Positions 34,915 through 42,757 of a stretch of 64,000 bases of DNA are shown in pieces. Each line of letters starts with the position of its first letter. The stretch's first letter is position 1. A program made the position numbers and the translations under genes. Source of the DNA: Aeromicrobium piscarium (GTDB lineage Bacteria > Actinomycetota > Actinomycetes > Propionibacteriales > Nocardioidaceae); NCBI RefSeq assembly GCF_007421815.1, contig NZ_VLNT01000014.1, positions 1 to 64,000 of the forward strand, given 5' to 3'. The notes under the pieces were generated by a model. That model was not told the origin of the DNA. It worked only from the letters and a program-made list of their open reading frames with translations, and searched no databases.

Positions 34915-36075
34915 TCACCAGTCGGCGACGGAGCCGTCGTCGAGCAGGGTGCGTAGCTGGGGTTCGGGCGCGTACGGGTGACGGGCGGCGGCATCCTCGT
35001 CGACCTCGACGCCGATCCCGGAGGCCGAGGGGAGGCCGACGCTCGGGCCGACCACGGCGAGTTCGCCGGTGACGACCTCTTGGCGCCAGGGCACGTCGAC
35101 CCGCATGACCTCCTGGATCAGGAGATTGGGTGTGCTGAGGCCGATGTGGACGTTCACGGCGGTCGCGACCGGACCGAGCGGGTTGTGCGGGGCGACGGCG
35201 ACACCATAGGACTCCGCGAGCGCCGCGATGCGCTTCAGCTCGGCGACGCCTCCGCAGTGGCACACATCGGGCTGGATCACGGCACAGGCGCGTTCGGCCA
35301 GGAGATCCACGAAGGCCCGGCGGCCGATCAGCCGCTCGCCGGTCGCGATCGGGACGGGCACGGCGTCGGCGATGCCGCGCAGCGCCCCGATGTCCTCGGG
35401 CTGCGTGGGCTCCTCGAGGAACCAGGGGTCGTAGGGGGCGAGCGCCCGGCCGTAGCGGATCGCCATGGCGGGGCTGGTGCGGCCGTGCAGATCGACCATG
35501 ACATCGACATCCGGGCCGACGGCCTCGCGTACCGCGGCCATCCTGGCCACGGCCAGCCGGACACCGGCCGATCCCGACAGCGGGGCGCCGACCGGGACCG
35601 CGAGGATCTTCAGCGCGTCGAATCCGTCCGCCACGCTGCTCGCCGCTGCTTCACCGAAGGCCTCCGGTGAGCCAGTCTCGTAGACGGCCGAGGAGTCGCC
35701 ACCGCCCAGGTGGTCGTAGAAACGCAGCCGATCGCGGACCGATCCGCCCAGCAGCTGGTACAGCGGAACGCCGAGCGTCTTGGCCTTGACATCGTGCAGC
35801 GCCTGCTCGATGCCGCTGATGGCGCTCATCGTGACGATGCCGCCCTTGAAGAAGTGGTGACGGCACATGCTCTGCCAGAGATGCTCGGTGCGCATCGCAT
35901 CCTCGCCGAGCAGCAGCGGACGGAGGTCGTCCACGGCCCCGACGACAGCCCGAGTCTGCCATTCCAGTGTCGCCTCGCCCCAGCCCACGAGCCCCTCGTC
36001 GGTCGTGACTTTGACGAAGACCCAGTTACGCAACTCGGCGCCGACGACGACCGTCGCTACGTCGCTGATCCTCAT
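34915..36075 (-). CDS. Enolase-superfamily sugar-acid dehydratase (galactonate dehydratase-like)
   Basis: A 386-residue mandelate-racemase/enolase-superfamily enzyme. Metal ligands and catalytic bases line up with D-galactonate dehydratase DgoD at a constant offset of 12: Asp195 and His197 (VDLHGRTSP), Glu221 (FLEEPTQPED), Glu247 (ATGERLIG) and His297 (VAPHNPLGPV). This set supports dehydration of an aldonate to a 2-keto-3-deoxy acid. The exact sugar acid is not fixed by these residues. It overlaps the oppF-like gene by 4 bp and lies inside the eight-gene operon. Confidence 0.85.
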   Translation of the reverse strand: MRISDVATVVVGAELRNWVFVKVTTDEGLVGWGEATLEWQTRAVVGAVDDLRPLLLGEDAMRTEHLWQSMCRHHFFKGGIVTMSAISGIEQALHDVKAKTLGVPLYQLLGGSVRDRLRFYDHLGGGDSSAVYETGSPEAFGEAAASSVADGFDALKILAVPVGAPLSGSAGVRLAVARMAAVREAVGPDVDVMVDLHGRTSPAMAIRYGRALAPYDPWFLEEPTQPEDIGALRGIADAVPVPIATGERLIGRRAFVDLLAERACAVIQPDVCHCGGVAELKRIAALAESYGVAVAPHNPLGPVATAVNVHIGLSTPNLLIQEVMRVDVPWRQEVVTGELAVVGPSVGLPSASGIGVEVDEDAAARHPYAPEPQLRTLLDDGSVADW

Positions 36076-37115
36076 GTCACGTCCTCCGCGGAGTCACCGG
36101 CGGCCGGTCGCGGCGGACCAGGGAAGTGGCAGGCGACCCAGTGGTCCGGCGCCGCCTCGACCAGCGGCGGCTCGACCTCGGCGCAGAGCCGCTCCTCGCG
36201 TCCGACGGGGCACCGGTTACGGAAGCGACAACCCTGCGCCGGGCGCACCGTCGTGCTGTCGCTCGTGGCCGACACCCTCTCCCGGTTGCTCTCGGTCACC
36301 GGATCGGGCACCGGGATCGCGTCGAGCAGCAGGTGTGTATAGGGGTGCAGCGGGTTGCCGAAGAGGGCATCGCGCGGCGCCCGCTCCACGAAGGTGCCGA
36401 GATACATGACCGCGACCTCGTCGCACATGTACCGGACGATCGCGAGATCGTGGGCGATGAACAGGAACGCGATCCGCGTCTGATCCTGGAGTCGCCGCAG
36501 CAGATTGAGGATCTGCGCCTGGGTCGACACGTCGAGGGCCGAGACGGGCTCGTCGAGCACCATGAGCTCGGGCTCCACCGCGAGGGCGCGCGCGATGTTG
36601 ACCCGCTGCGCCTGCCCGCCGGACAGCTGGTGGGGATAGGAGCGGCCGTACTCGGGTCGCAGGCCGGTCGTCTCGAGCACCTCGTCGACGCGGCGGCGCC
36701 GCTCCTCACGATCGCCCAGCCCGTGGGTCTCCAGCCCGAGGGCGATCGCCGATGCGGCGGTCTTGCGCCGGTTCAGTGAGGCGTGCGGGTCCTGCAGCAC
36801 CATCTGCATCCGGCGGCGCAGCTGCCGGAGCCGACCCGCCGGGAGGGTGGTGACCTCGGTGCCGTCGAGCACGACGGAGCCGCCACTGGGCTCGGCGCCG
36901 AGCCGCGTGACCGCCTTGGCGATCGACGACTTGCCCGACCCGGTCTCCCCGACGATGCCGAACGACCGTCCGCGCTCGATGCTGAACGAGACATCGTCGA
37001 CCGCCGTGAACGCGTTGGCCCCACGGCCGTAGACCTGTCGCAGTCCGCTGACCTCGAGCAGGGCTCGCTCGGTCGGACCCCCGTCCTCGGGCTCGATCGA
37101 CTGTGATGCGGTCAT
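36072..37115 (-). CDS. Opp/Dpp-type ABC importer ATP-binding protein (OppF-like)
   Basis: A 347-residue ABC ATPase of the oligopeptide/dipeptide importer type. Walker A GETGSGKSS, signature LSGGQAQRV, Walker B LMVLDEPVSALD and H-switch FIAHDLA are present. The Opp C-terminal extension has a cysteine-containing segment (CRFRNRCPVGREERLCAEVEP) that binds an Fe-S cluster in some homologues. ATG 37115 overlaps the stop of the other ATPase by 4 bp. In a sugar-catabolic operon this importer class often carries oligosaccharides. Confidence 0.92.
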   Translation of the reverse strand: MTASQSIEPEDGGPTERALLEVSGLRQVYGRGANAFTAVDDVSFSIERGRSFGIVGETGSGKSSIAKAVTRLGAEPSGGSVVLDGTEVTTLPAGRLRQLRRRMQMVLQDPHASLNRRKTAASAIALGLETHGLGDREERRRRVDEVLETTGLRPEYGRSYPHQLSGGQAQRVNIARALAVEPELMVLDEPVSALDVSTQAQILNLLRRLQDQTRIAFLFIAHDLAIVRYMCDEVAVMYLGTFVERAPRDALFGNPLHPYTHLLLDAIPVPDPVTESNRERVSATSDSTTVRPAQGCRFRNRCPVGREERLCAEVEPPLVEAAPDHWVACHFPGPPRPAAGDSAEDVT

Positions 37116-38113
37116 CGCATTCCCTCCTGGGCGAAGTGGCACTCCGCCCCATGCGGCCGGGGACCCGGATCGGTGATCACCGTCGGCGGGAACACCTCCG
37201 CGCAGACCTCCTCGGCACGAGGACAGCGAGGCCGGAAGCTGCACCCCGTGGGCAGCTCGGCGGGCAGCGGCGGACTGCCCGGGATCGTCGGCAGAAGTTC
37301 GTTCACATCGCCGTCGAGGCGGCACATGGAGCCGAGCAGAGCACGTGTGTAGGGGTGCCGCGGGTCGTCGTAGGTCGGCTCCGCCTCACCGAACTCGACG
37401 ACGCGCCCGCCGTACATCACCGCGACCTGATCGCAGAAGCGGGCCGCGATGGCGAGGTCGTGGGTGATGAAGACGACAGCCGTGCCGCGGTCCTCGGAGA
37501 TCCGGCGCATCAGGTCCACGATCCGGGCCTGTGTGGTGACATCGAGCGCCGTCGTGGGCTCGTCGGCGATCAACAGCTTCGGCTCGGCCGAGAGCGCCAT
37601 CGCGATCATGACCCGCTGCCGCATCCCGCCGGACAGTTCATGGGGATAGGAGTCCACCCGCCGCTCCGGATCGGCGATGCCGACCTCGTGCAGCAGGTCG
37701 ATCGCCCGGCGGCGGGCCACCGCGCGGCTGACGTCCTCGTGCAGCCGGATGCACTCGACGATCTGGCGCCCGATGGAGTACACCGGATTGAGCGAGGACA
37801 TCGGGTCCTGGTAGACCATCGCGAGGCTCCCGCCGCGCATGGCGGCGAGCTGGCGCGGTGAGAGGTCGAGCAGTTCGACACCGTCGAGCACGATGCTGCC
37901 CTCGACCGTCAGGGGCGGCTTCAGCAGACCCATGATCGCCAGGGCCGTCAGCGATTTGCCCGACCCGGACTCCCCGACGACGGCCATCCGGCCCCCTGGG
38001 GGCAGATCGAGGTCGACGCCCCGGACGGGCGTCACCTCGCCGACGCGCACCGAGAGATCGCGCACGCGTAGCAGCGGCGCGGCCTCCGTACCGGTCTCAT
38101 CAACGACGTCCAC
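37112..38113 (-). CDS. Opp/Dpp-type ABC importer ATP-binding protein (OppD-like)
   Basis: A 333-residue ABC ATPase. Walker A GESGSGKSL, signature LSGGMRQRV, Walker B LLIADEPTTALD and switch FITHDLA are followed by the Opp-type tail with CSFRPRCPRAEEVCAEVFPP. The GTG start at 38113 lies within the 3' end of the oppC-like gene (14-bp overlap). It pairs with the second ATPase to form a heterodimer that powers import. Confidence 0.92.
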   Translation of the reverse strand: MDVVDETGTEAAPLLRVRDLSVRVGEVTPVRGVDLDLPPGGRMAVVGESGSGKSLTALAIMGLLKPPLTVEGSIVLDGVELLDLSPRQLAAMRGGSLAMVYQDPMSSLNPVYSIGRQIVECIRLHEDVSRAVARRRAIDLLHEVGIADPERRVDSYPHELSGGMRQRVMIAMALSAEPKLLIADEPTTALDVTTQARIVDLMRRISEDRGTAVVFITHDLAIAARFCDQVAVMYGGRVVEFGEAEPTYDDPRHPYTRALLGSMCRLDGDVNELLPTIPGSPPLPAELPTGCSFRPRCPRAEEVCAEVFPPTVITDPGPRPHGAECHFAQEGMR

Positions 38114-39014
38114 GCGGATCGAACACCTCCTGGAGTCGGTCGCCGAGCACGTTCAGCGACCACACGACGGCCACGATCACGAGTCCCGGCCACACGGCGT
38201 ACAGCTGCGAGTTGTAGAGGTTCTGATAGCCCTGCAGCAGCAGGCTGCCGAGCGAGGCACGCGGCGGTTCCACGCCGAGACCGAGGAAGCTCAGTCCCGC
38301 CTCGGTGAGGATGGCGTAGGCGCCGACGAGCGCGGCCTGCACCATCAGCGGCGGCGCCACATTCGGCAGGAACTCGCGCCAGACCAGCCGGATCGGTCGG
38401 GCCCCCGTGCCGGCGACGGCCACGGCGTAGTCCTTGCTCATCTCGTCGAGCAGGGCCGAGCGCGCGAGACGTGCGACCACCGGCGCGTTCAGCAGGCCGA
38501 TGATGACGATGAGGAGCGGCACCGAGGAGCCGAGGGCGGCGACGAGCAAGAGGGCCAGCAGGAACTGCGGGATCGCCAGCAGTCCGTCGACGAGGCGCAT
38601 CAGCACGGCATCGACCCAACGGCCGAACAGCCCCGCCGCCAGCCCCCAGACGGTGCCGAGCACCATCGCCAGCAGCACGGCGCCGCCGGCGACGATGAGC
38701 GACAGCCGGGCGCCGTACAGCAGCCGGCTGAGCAGATCCCGGCCCAGCTCATCGGTCCCGAGCAGATACGGCCAGGTCGGACCGGAGAAGATCGCGTCCT
38801 GGTGGATCTGGTTGGGAGGGAACGGCGAGATGAGCGGAGCCGCGACCGCCGCGCCGACGATCACGATCAGCAGGAGGGCGCCGATCCGGGCGTCGCCGGC
38901 TAGGGCTCGCCATCCCCTGCCGGCACGCTTCGCCCGGCCGCCGGAGGCGGGGCCGCCGGGTACTCCGGGGTCCCCAGGGGACGGGACGAGTCCGGGCTCG
39001 CTGCGCTCGCTCAT
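38100..39014 (-). CDS. Opp/Dpp-type ABC importer permease (OppC-like)
   Basis: A 304-residue permease with six helices. It has the DppC-type segments LGTDELGRDLLSRLLYGARLS and, in the EAA loop, VAVAGTGARPIRLVWREFLPNV, and ends LQEVFDPRGRR. ATG 39014 overlaps oppB by 4 bp. The first residues (MSERSE) are coded by the 19-bp repeat also found at the sensor kinase start. A low-complexity Gly/Pro stretch (GDPGVPGGPASGGRAKRAG) follows and looks like an added tail before the real domain at about residue 33. Confidence 0.92.
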   Translation of the reverse strand: MSERSEPGLVPSPGDPGVPGGPASGGRAKRAGRGWRALAGDARIGALLLIVIVGAAVAAPLISPFPPNQIHQDAIFSGPTWPYLLGTDELGRDLLSRLLYGARLSLIVAGGAVLLAMVLGTVWGLAAGLFGRWVDAVLMRLVDGLLAIPQFLLALLLVAALGSSVPLLIVIIGLLNAPVVARLARSALLDEMSKDYAVAVAGTGARPIRLVWREFLPNVAPPLMVQAALVGAYAILTEAGLSFLGLGVEPPRASLGSLLLQGYQNLYNSQLYAVWPGLVIVAVVWSLNVLGDRLQEVFDPRGRR

Positions 39015-39970
39015 GACGCCCCCACCCGGATCCGCGGATTGAGCAGGCCGTAGGCGAGATCGATCAGCAGGTTGATGACGAGGAAGCCGGCCGAGAGCAG
39101 CAGGATCACCCCTTGGAGGATGCCGTAGTCGCGCCCCGCGATGGCGTCGACCGTCAACGAGCCCAGCCCGGGCCATCCGAAGACGTATTCGACGAGCACC
39201 ACGCCGCCGAGCAGCTGCCCGGCGAGGAGGCCGACGAAGGTGAGTGTGGTCATGAGGGCATTCGGCAGGCCGTGGCGGACGATGGCCTGACCCCACATCA
39301 GTCCCTTGCCCTCCGCCGTGCGCATGTACAGGTTCCCCGACACGTCCGCGAGCGAGGATCGCAGGAAGCGGGCGATCGGCGCGGCCAGCGTGACGCCGAG
39401 GGTGACGGCGGGCAGGAGCAGCAGTCTCAGGTGCTCGACGGGCTGCTCGGTGAAGGCCACGTAGCCGCGGGCCGGCAGCCAGTCCAGCTGGACGGCGAAC
39501 ACCGACACGAGCAGCAGGCCGAGCCAGAACTGCGGGATGGCCATCGCGACCGTCACCCCTCCGGAGGTGAGGCGGTCGTAGATCGTGCCCGGCCAGCGGG
39601 CTCCCAGCAAGGCGACCGGCACCGCGATCACGAGCGCGAGGACGATCGCGGCCGCCGCCAGCTGGAGGGTCGCGGGGATCCGCTGGCCGATCAGGGTGGA
39701 GACCGGGAACTGGCTCACATAGGAGACCCCGAGGTCGCCGGTCAGCACCCCGCGCATCCAGTCCAGGTACTGGATCGGGAGCGGTGCGTCGAGACCGAGT
39801 TCCTGCCGCAGCTGATTCACGGCCTCCTCGGTACCGGCACTCGTCGATGCCCCAAGCCGCATGAGGACCGGGTCACCGGGAAGTACGCGCAGCAGCACGA
39901 AGATCACCATGGAGACGATGACCAGCAGCAGCGCGCCGCCGGCGAGCCGTCGTAGAGCGAAACGGAGCAT
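39011..39970 (-). CDS. Opp/Dpp-type ABC importer permease (OppB-like)
   Basis: A 319-residue permease with six helices. It has the DppB N-terminal segment RRLAGGALLLVIVSMVIFVLLRVLPGDP, the EAA-loop AEGKGLMWGQAIVRHGLPNALM and a final LLIDLAYGLLNPRIRVG. It is the second gene of the operon, 12 bp after the binding-protein gene. Confidence 0.93.
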   Translation of the reverse strand: MLRFALRRLAGGALLLVIVSMVIFVLLRVLPGDPVLMRLGASTSAGTEEAVNQLRQELGLDAPLPIQYLDWMRGVLTGDLGVSYVSQFPVSTLIGQRIPATLQLAAAAIVLALVIAVPVALLGARWPGTIYDRLTSGGVTVAMAIPQFWLGLLLVSVFAVQLDWLPARGYVAFTEQPVEHLRLLLLPAVTLGVTLAAPIARFLRSSLADVSGNLYMRTAEGKGLMWGQAIVRHGLPNALMTTLTFVGLLAGQLLGGVVLVEYVFGWPGLGSLTVDAIAGRDYGILQGVILLLSAGFLVINLLIDLAYGLLNPRIRVGAS

Positions 39971-39982
39971 CGACGAGGCCGA

Positions 39983-41551
39983 TCAGGGAGCGGTGCGGTA
40001 CGCGTGGGCGAGCTGCAGGTTGCCGGCGGACGACGTCCACAGGCCCTCCACCTCCTGGCGGACGGCGGTCAGCATCGCGGTGTGCACGCTGTTGACGAGC
40101 GGGGCCTCGGCGTCGATGAGCTGCTGGGCCTCGGCGTAGATCGCCGCCCTCTCGCTCTCGTCCTCGGTGGCCGTGCCCTGCGCCGCGAGGGAGTCGAGCT
40201 CATCACTGCGCCAGTTGCCCTCGTAGGTGCCTCCGGTGAGCCGGTCCAGCAGATAGTTCGGATCGTTCACATCACCGCCCTGGTTCGGCACGATGTAACC
40301 GGGGAACTCCTTGCCGAGCGGCAGGAAGGCGTCCACCCAGGTGCCGATCTCGTTGTTCTCGATCTTCAGGGTGATGCCGATCTCCTCGAGGCTCTCCTGC
40401 AGGAGCTGCGCCTCGGTCTGCCATTCGGGGTAGGCCCCCGCGATGCCCCACCAGGTGAGCGTGTCGCCCTCGGTCACGCCGGCCTCCTCGAAGAGCTCCT
40501 TCGCGCGGTCCAGGTCGGGTTCGTACTCGGTCAGGCTGTCGTCGTGGGCCCAGCTGTCCGGCGGGATCAGCGTGTTGCGCAGCGAGGGCTCGCCGAAGCC
40601 GGAGAAGGCGGTGTCCCGCACGGACTCGCGATCCAGGGCGTAGGCGACCGCCTGCCGCGCCCGCGGGTCGTCGAAGGGCGGGGTCTGCGTGTCGAAGAAG
40701 AGGTAATGGTTGGTCGTCGAGATCTCGGGCTCGTCGATACGGATGTCCGCGGCGCCCTCCAGTGCCTGGGCGTCGCGCGCGGGCACATTCCAAAGCACGT
40801 CGATGTCCCCGGAGCGCAGTGCGGTGACGCCGGCGGCCGTGTCGTTGACGGCCTCGAAGTCGATGCCGTCGAGGGTCGGGGCCTCGCCCCAGTAGTCGTC
40901 GTTGCGCACGAGCTTCAGCGAATCGCTGGGCACGAAGGAATCCACCATGAACGGGCCGGTGCCCATCGGCTCCTCGTTGATCCGGTCGACGGAGTCGGGG
41001 GCGATGATGCGCACGTGGCTGATGGCGAGCGGGAGGGTCGCGTTCGCCCGGTCGAGGGTGACGACCACGGTGTCACCGTCGCTCGAGGCGCCCGAGGTCC
41101 CCTCGAGGTAGCTGTGCCCGATCGAGGCATTGTCGTCGGCGATGATCCGCTCGATATTCCAGACGATGTCGTCGGCCTCGAGGGGCGAGCCGTCCCAGTA
41201 GGTGACGTCGTCGCGGAGGTGGAAGGTCCACTCGGTGAAGTCGTCATTGGATTCCCACGACTCGGCGATGGCGGGCCGCACCTCGCTCTCCTCGTCCAGG
41301 GCGGTCAGGCCGTCCCACAGCAGCGGGTAGAGCACCCACTCCCAGTGGAAGGTCGCCAGGCCGGGGTCGAGCTGGGGGATCGCGTCCTGGCCGGTCGCGA
41401 CGGTGATCGTGCCGCCTTCGACGGGCTCGTCGCTGCCGCCTCCGCCGCCCCCGCAGCCGGCGACGACCGCGGCGGCCAGCGTGACGGCGGCGAGCTTGGC
41501 CGCGACCCGACGGAACGGGCGTCGGCGAGAGACGGGAATCGTGGTCGTCAT
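39983..41551 (-). CDS. Substrate-binding lipoprotein of the Opp-type importer (SBP family 5)
   Basis: A 522-residue extracytoplasmic binding protein anchored as a lipoprotein. The signal peptide has basic residues (RRRPFRRVAAK), a hydrophobic core and the lipobox VVAGC, followed by a glycine/serine linker. SBP family 5 motifs are visible: WEWVLYPLLWDGLTALD, ESNDDFTEWTFHLRDDVTYWDGSPLEADDIVW and GTGPFMVDSF. It is first gene of the operon and faces the IclR gene. It would determine what the importer carries: a peptide, an oligosaccharide or a glycoconjugate. Confidence 0.92.
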   Translation of the reverse strand: MTTTIPVSRRRPFRRVAAKLAAVTLAAAVVAGCGGGGGGSDEPVEGGTITVATGQDAIPQLDPGLATFHWEWVLYPLLWDGLTALDEESEVRPAIAESWESNDDFTEWTFHLRDDVTYWDGSPLEADDIVWNIERIIADDNASIGHSYLEGTSGASSDGDTVVVTLDRANATLPLAISHVRIIAPDSVDRINEEPMGTGPFMVDSFVPSDSLKLVRNDDYWGEAPTLDGIDFEAVNDTAAGVTALRSGDIDVLWNVPARDAQALEGAADIRIDEPEISTTNHYLFFDTQTPPFDDPRARQAVAYALDRESVRDTAFSGFGEPSLRNTLIPPDSWAHDDSLTEYEPDLDRAKELFEEAGVTEGDTLTWWGIAGAYPEWQTEAQLLQESLEEIGITLKIENNEIGTWVDAFLPLGKEFPGYIVPNQGGDVNDPNYLLDRLTGGTYEGNWRSDELDSLAAQGTATEDESERAAIYAEAQQLIDAEAPLVNSVHTAMLTAVRQEVEGLWTSSAGNLQLAHAYRTAP

Positions 41552-41642
41552 TGCTGGCTCCTCAGTGACGGGTGGTGCGAAGACAGACGAGAGCCGTGAG
41601 CCCACTGACCAGCCCGAGAACTGTGCGGTATGAGCGAACGGT

Positions 41643-41689
41643 GTATTGGGTAGTTGATACTCTAGGCACTCGGTGTGGCAGGATGTCAA
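41643..41689 (-). promoter_or_regulatory. Promoter and possible IclR site before the Opp operon
   Basis: On the minus strand TTGACA (41684-41689) and TAGAGT (41659-41664) form a -35/-10 pair with a 19-bp spacer. GTAT (41643-41646) and ATAC (41657-41660) make an 18-bp inverted repeat that overlaps the -10 and likely start site, as expected for repression by the divergent IclR regulator. The spacer is long and the palindrome weak. Confidence 0.4.
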
Positions 41690-41768
41690 GCACTTCGGGT
41701 CGTCGAGTCGGCCCAACGCCGCTGTACATCCGTCGTCGGCGCATTCGTCCGAAGGAGGCTTGGCAGCC

Positions 41769-42542
41769 ATGGCCGCAGGGTCCTATGAAGTCCGCAGCGT
41801 CAGCCGGGCGATCGGCATCCTCAACGTCCTCGAGCAGGTGACGCCCAACGATCCCGGCCTCACCGTCTCGGACATCTCGCGTATCGCCGGCGGGCAGAAG
41901 AGCACGGTGTTCGCCACGCTGCAGACCCTGCTCGCCCACGGGCTGGTCGCCGACAGCGGCGCGGGGATGTCCCGGCGCTATCGCCTCGGACTCGGCCTGA
42001 CCCGGCTGGGCGAGCGCGCGGCCGCGCAGACCCCGATCACCGCGCTTCTCACCCCGGCGATGCACGAGCTCTCCCGTGAGACCGGGCTGACGGCCCGCGC
42101 GGCGGTTCTCGATCCCGAGGGCTGGGCCGTCGTGATCGCCCGGGTGGACGCCCCCCATGCCGTCCGGCTGGACCTGCGGCTGGGACAGCTGGAACGCCCG
42201 CACTGCACCGGGCTGGGCAAAGCGCTGCTGGCGCTCCTGCCCGACGAGGAGGTCCGCGACATCCTCGCCCGCCTGGGCACCCCGATGCACACGCCGCGGA
42301 CCCTGGGGACGGTCGACGCGGTGATCGAGCACCTCGCCGAGATCCGCGAGGCGGACTATGCCGTCGACGACGGCGAGGATGCAGTCGGCATCACCTGTGT
42401 CGCGGCGGCCATCGCGGGCCGGGACGGCCGCCCGATGGCCGCCCTCAGCGTGACCGGCCTGACCGCCGACGACACCATGCGCCGCCCGGACCTCGTCGGC
42501 CAGCTCGTGCACAAGCACGCCGCCAGCGTCACCCCCCTCTGA
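41769..42542 (+). CDS. IclR-family regulator of the Opp sugar operon
   Basis: A 257-residue IclR regulator. The winged helix is EVRSVSRAIGILNVLEQV ... LTVSDISRIAGGQKSTVFATLQTLLAHGLV. The effector domain contains GLTARAAVLDPEGWAVVIARVD and HCTGLGKALLALLPDEEV, ending near MAALSVTGLTADDTM. ATG 41769 follows AAGGAGG. It faces the eight-gene importer and dehydratase operon and probably represses it until a sugar acid binds. Confidence 0.9.
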   Translation: MAAGSYEVRSVSRAIGILNVLEQVTPNDPGLTVSDISRIAGGQKSTVFATLQTLLAHGLVADSGAGMSRRYRLGLGLTRLGERAAAQTPITALLTPAMHELSRETGLTARAAVLDPEGWAVVIARVDAPHAVRLDLRLGQLERPHCTGLGKALLALLPDEEVRDILARLGTPMHTPRTLGTVDAVIEHLAEIREADYAVDDGEDAVGITCVAAAIAGRDGRPMAALSVTGLTADDTMRRPDLVGQLVHKHAASVTPL

Positions 42543-42556
42543 CCGCCCCTCCCCAG

Positions 42557-42645
42557 GTGGCGGTAGGCCATCAACCTTTCCCGCGTGGCAGCGGTATCTC
42601 GTCAACCCCATCGCTCCCCGATTGGGGTTGACGACGCACCGCCAC
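42557..42645. repeat. Intergenic repeat family A, copy 2
   Basis: Begins GTGGCGGTAGGCCATCAACC and ends CACCGCCAC. Its core is a perfect 12-bp inverted repeat, TCGTCAACCCCA (42599-42610) and complement (42623-42634). It follows the iclR stop and precedes a gene on the same strand, so here it would act as a one-way terminator. The remaining ~110 bp before the next gene hold AT-richer sequence (TTTCGGTCATAACG) that may include its promoter. Confidence 0.75.
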
Positions 42646-42757
42646 CGCGGGAGGAGAGACGAGAACGCCACGCTCGCGGACAGCCGGTTGACCCCCGACC
42701 GGATTTCGTGACACGGTATTGCCGTACAGCTTTCGGTCATAACGAACAGGAACTAGC

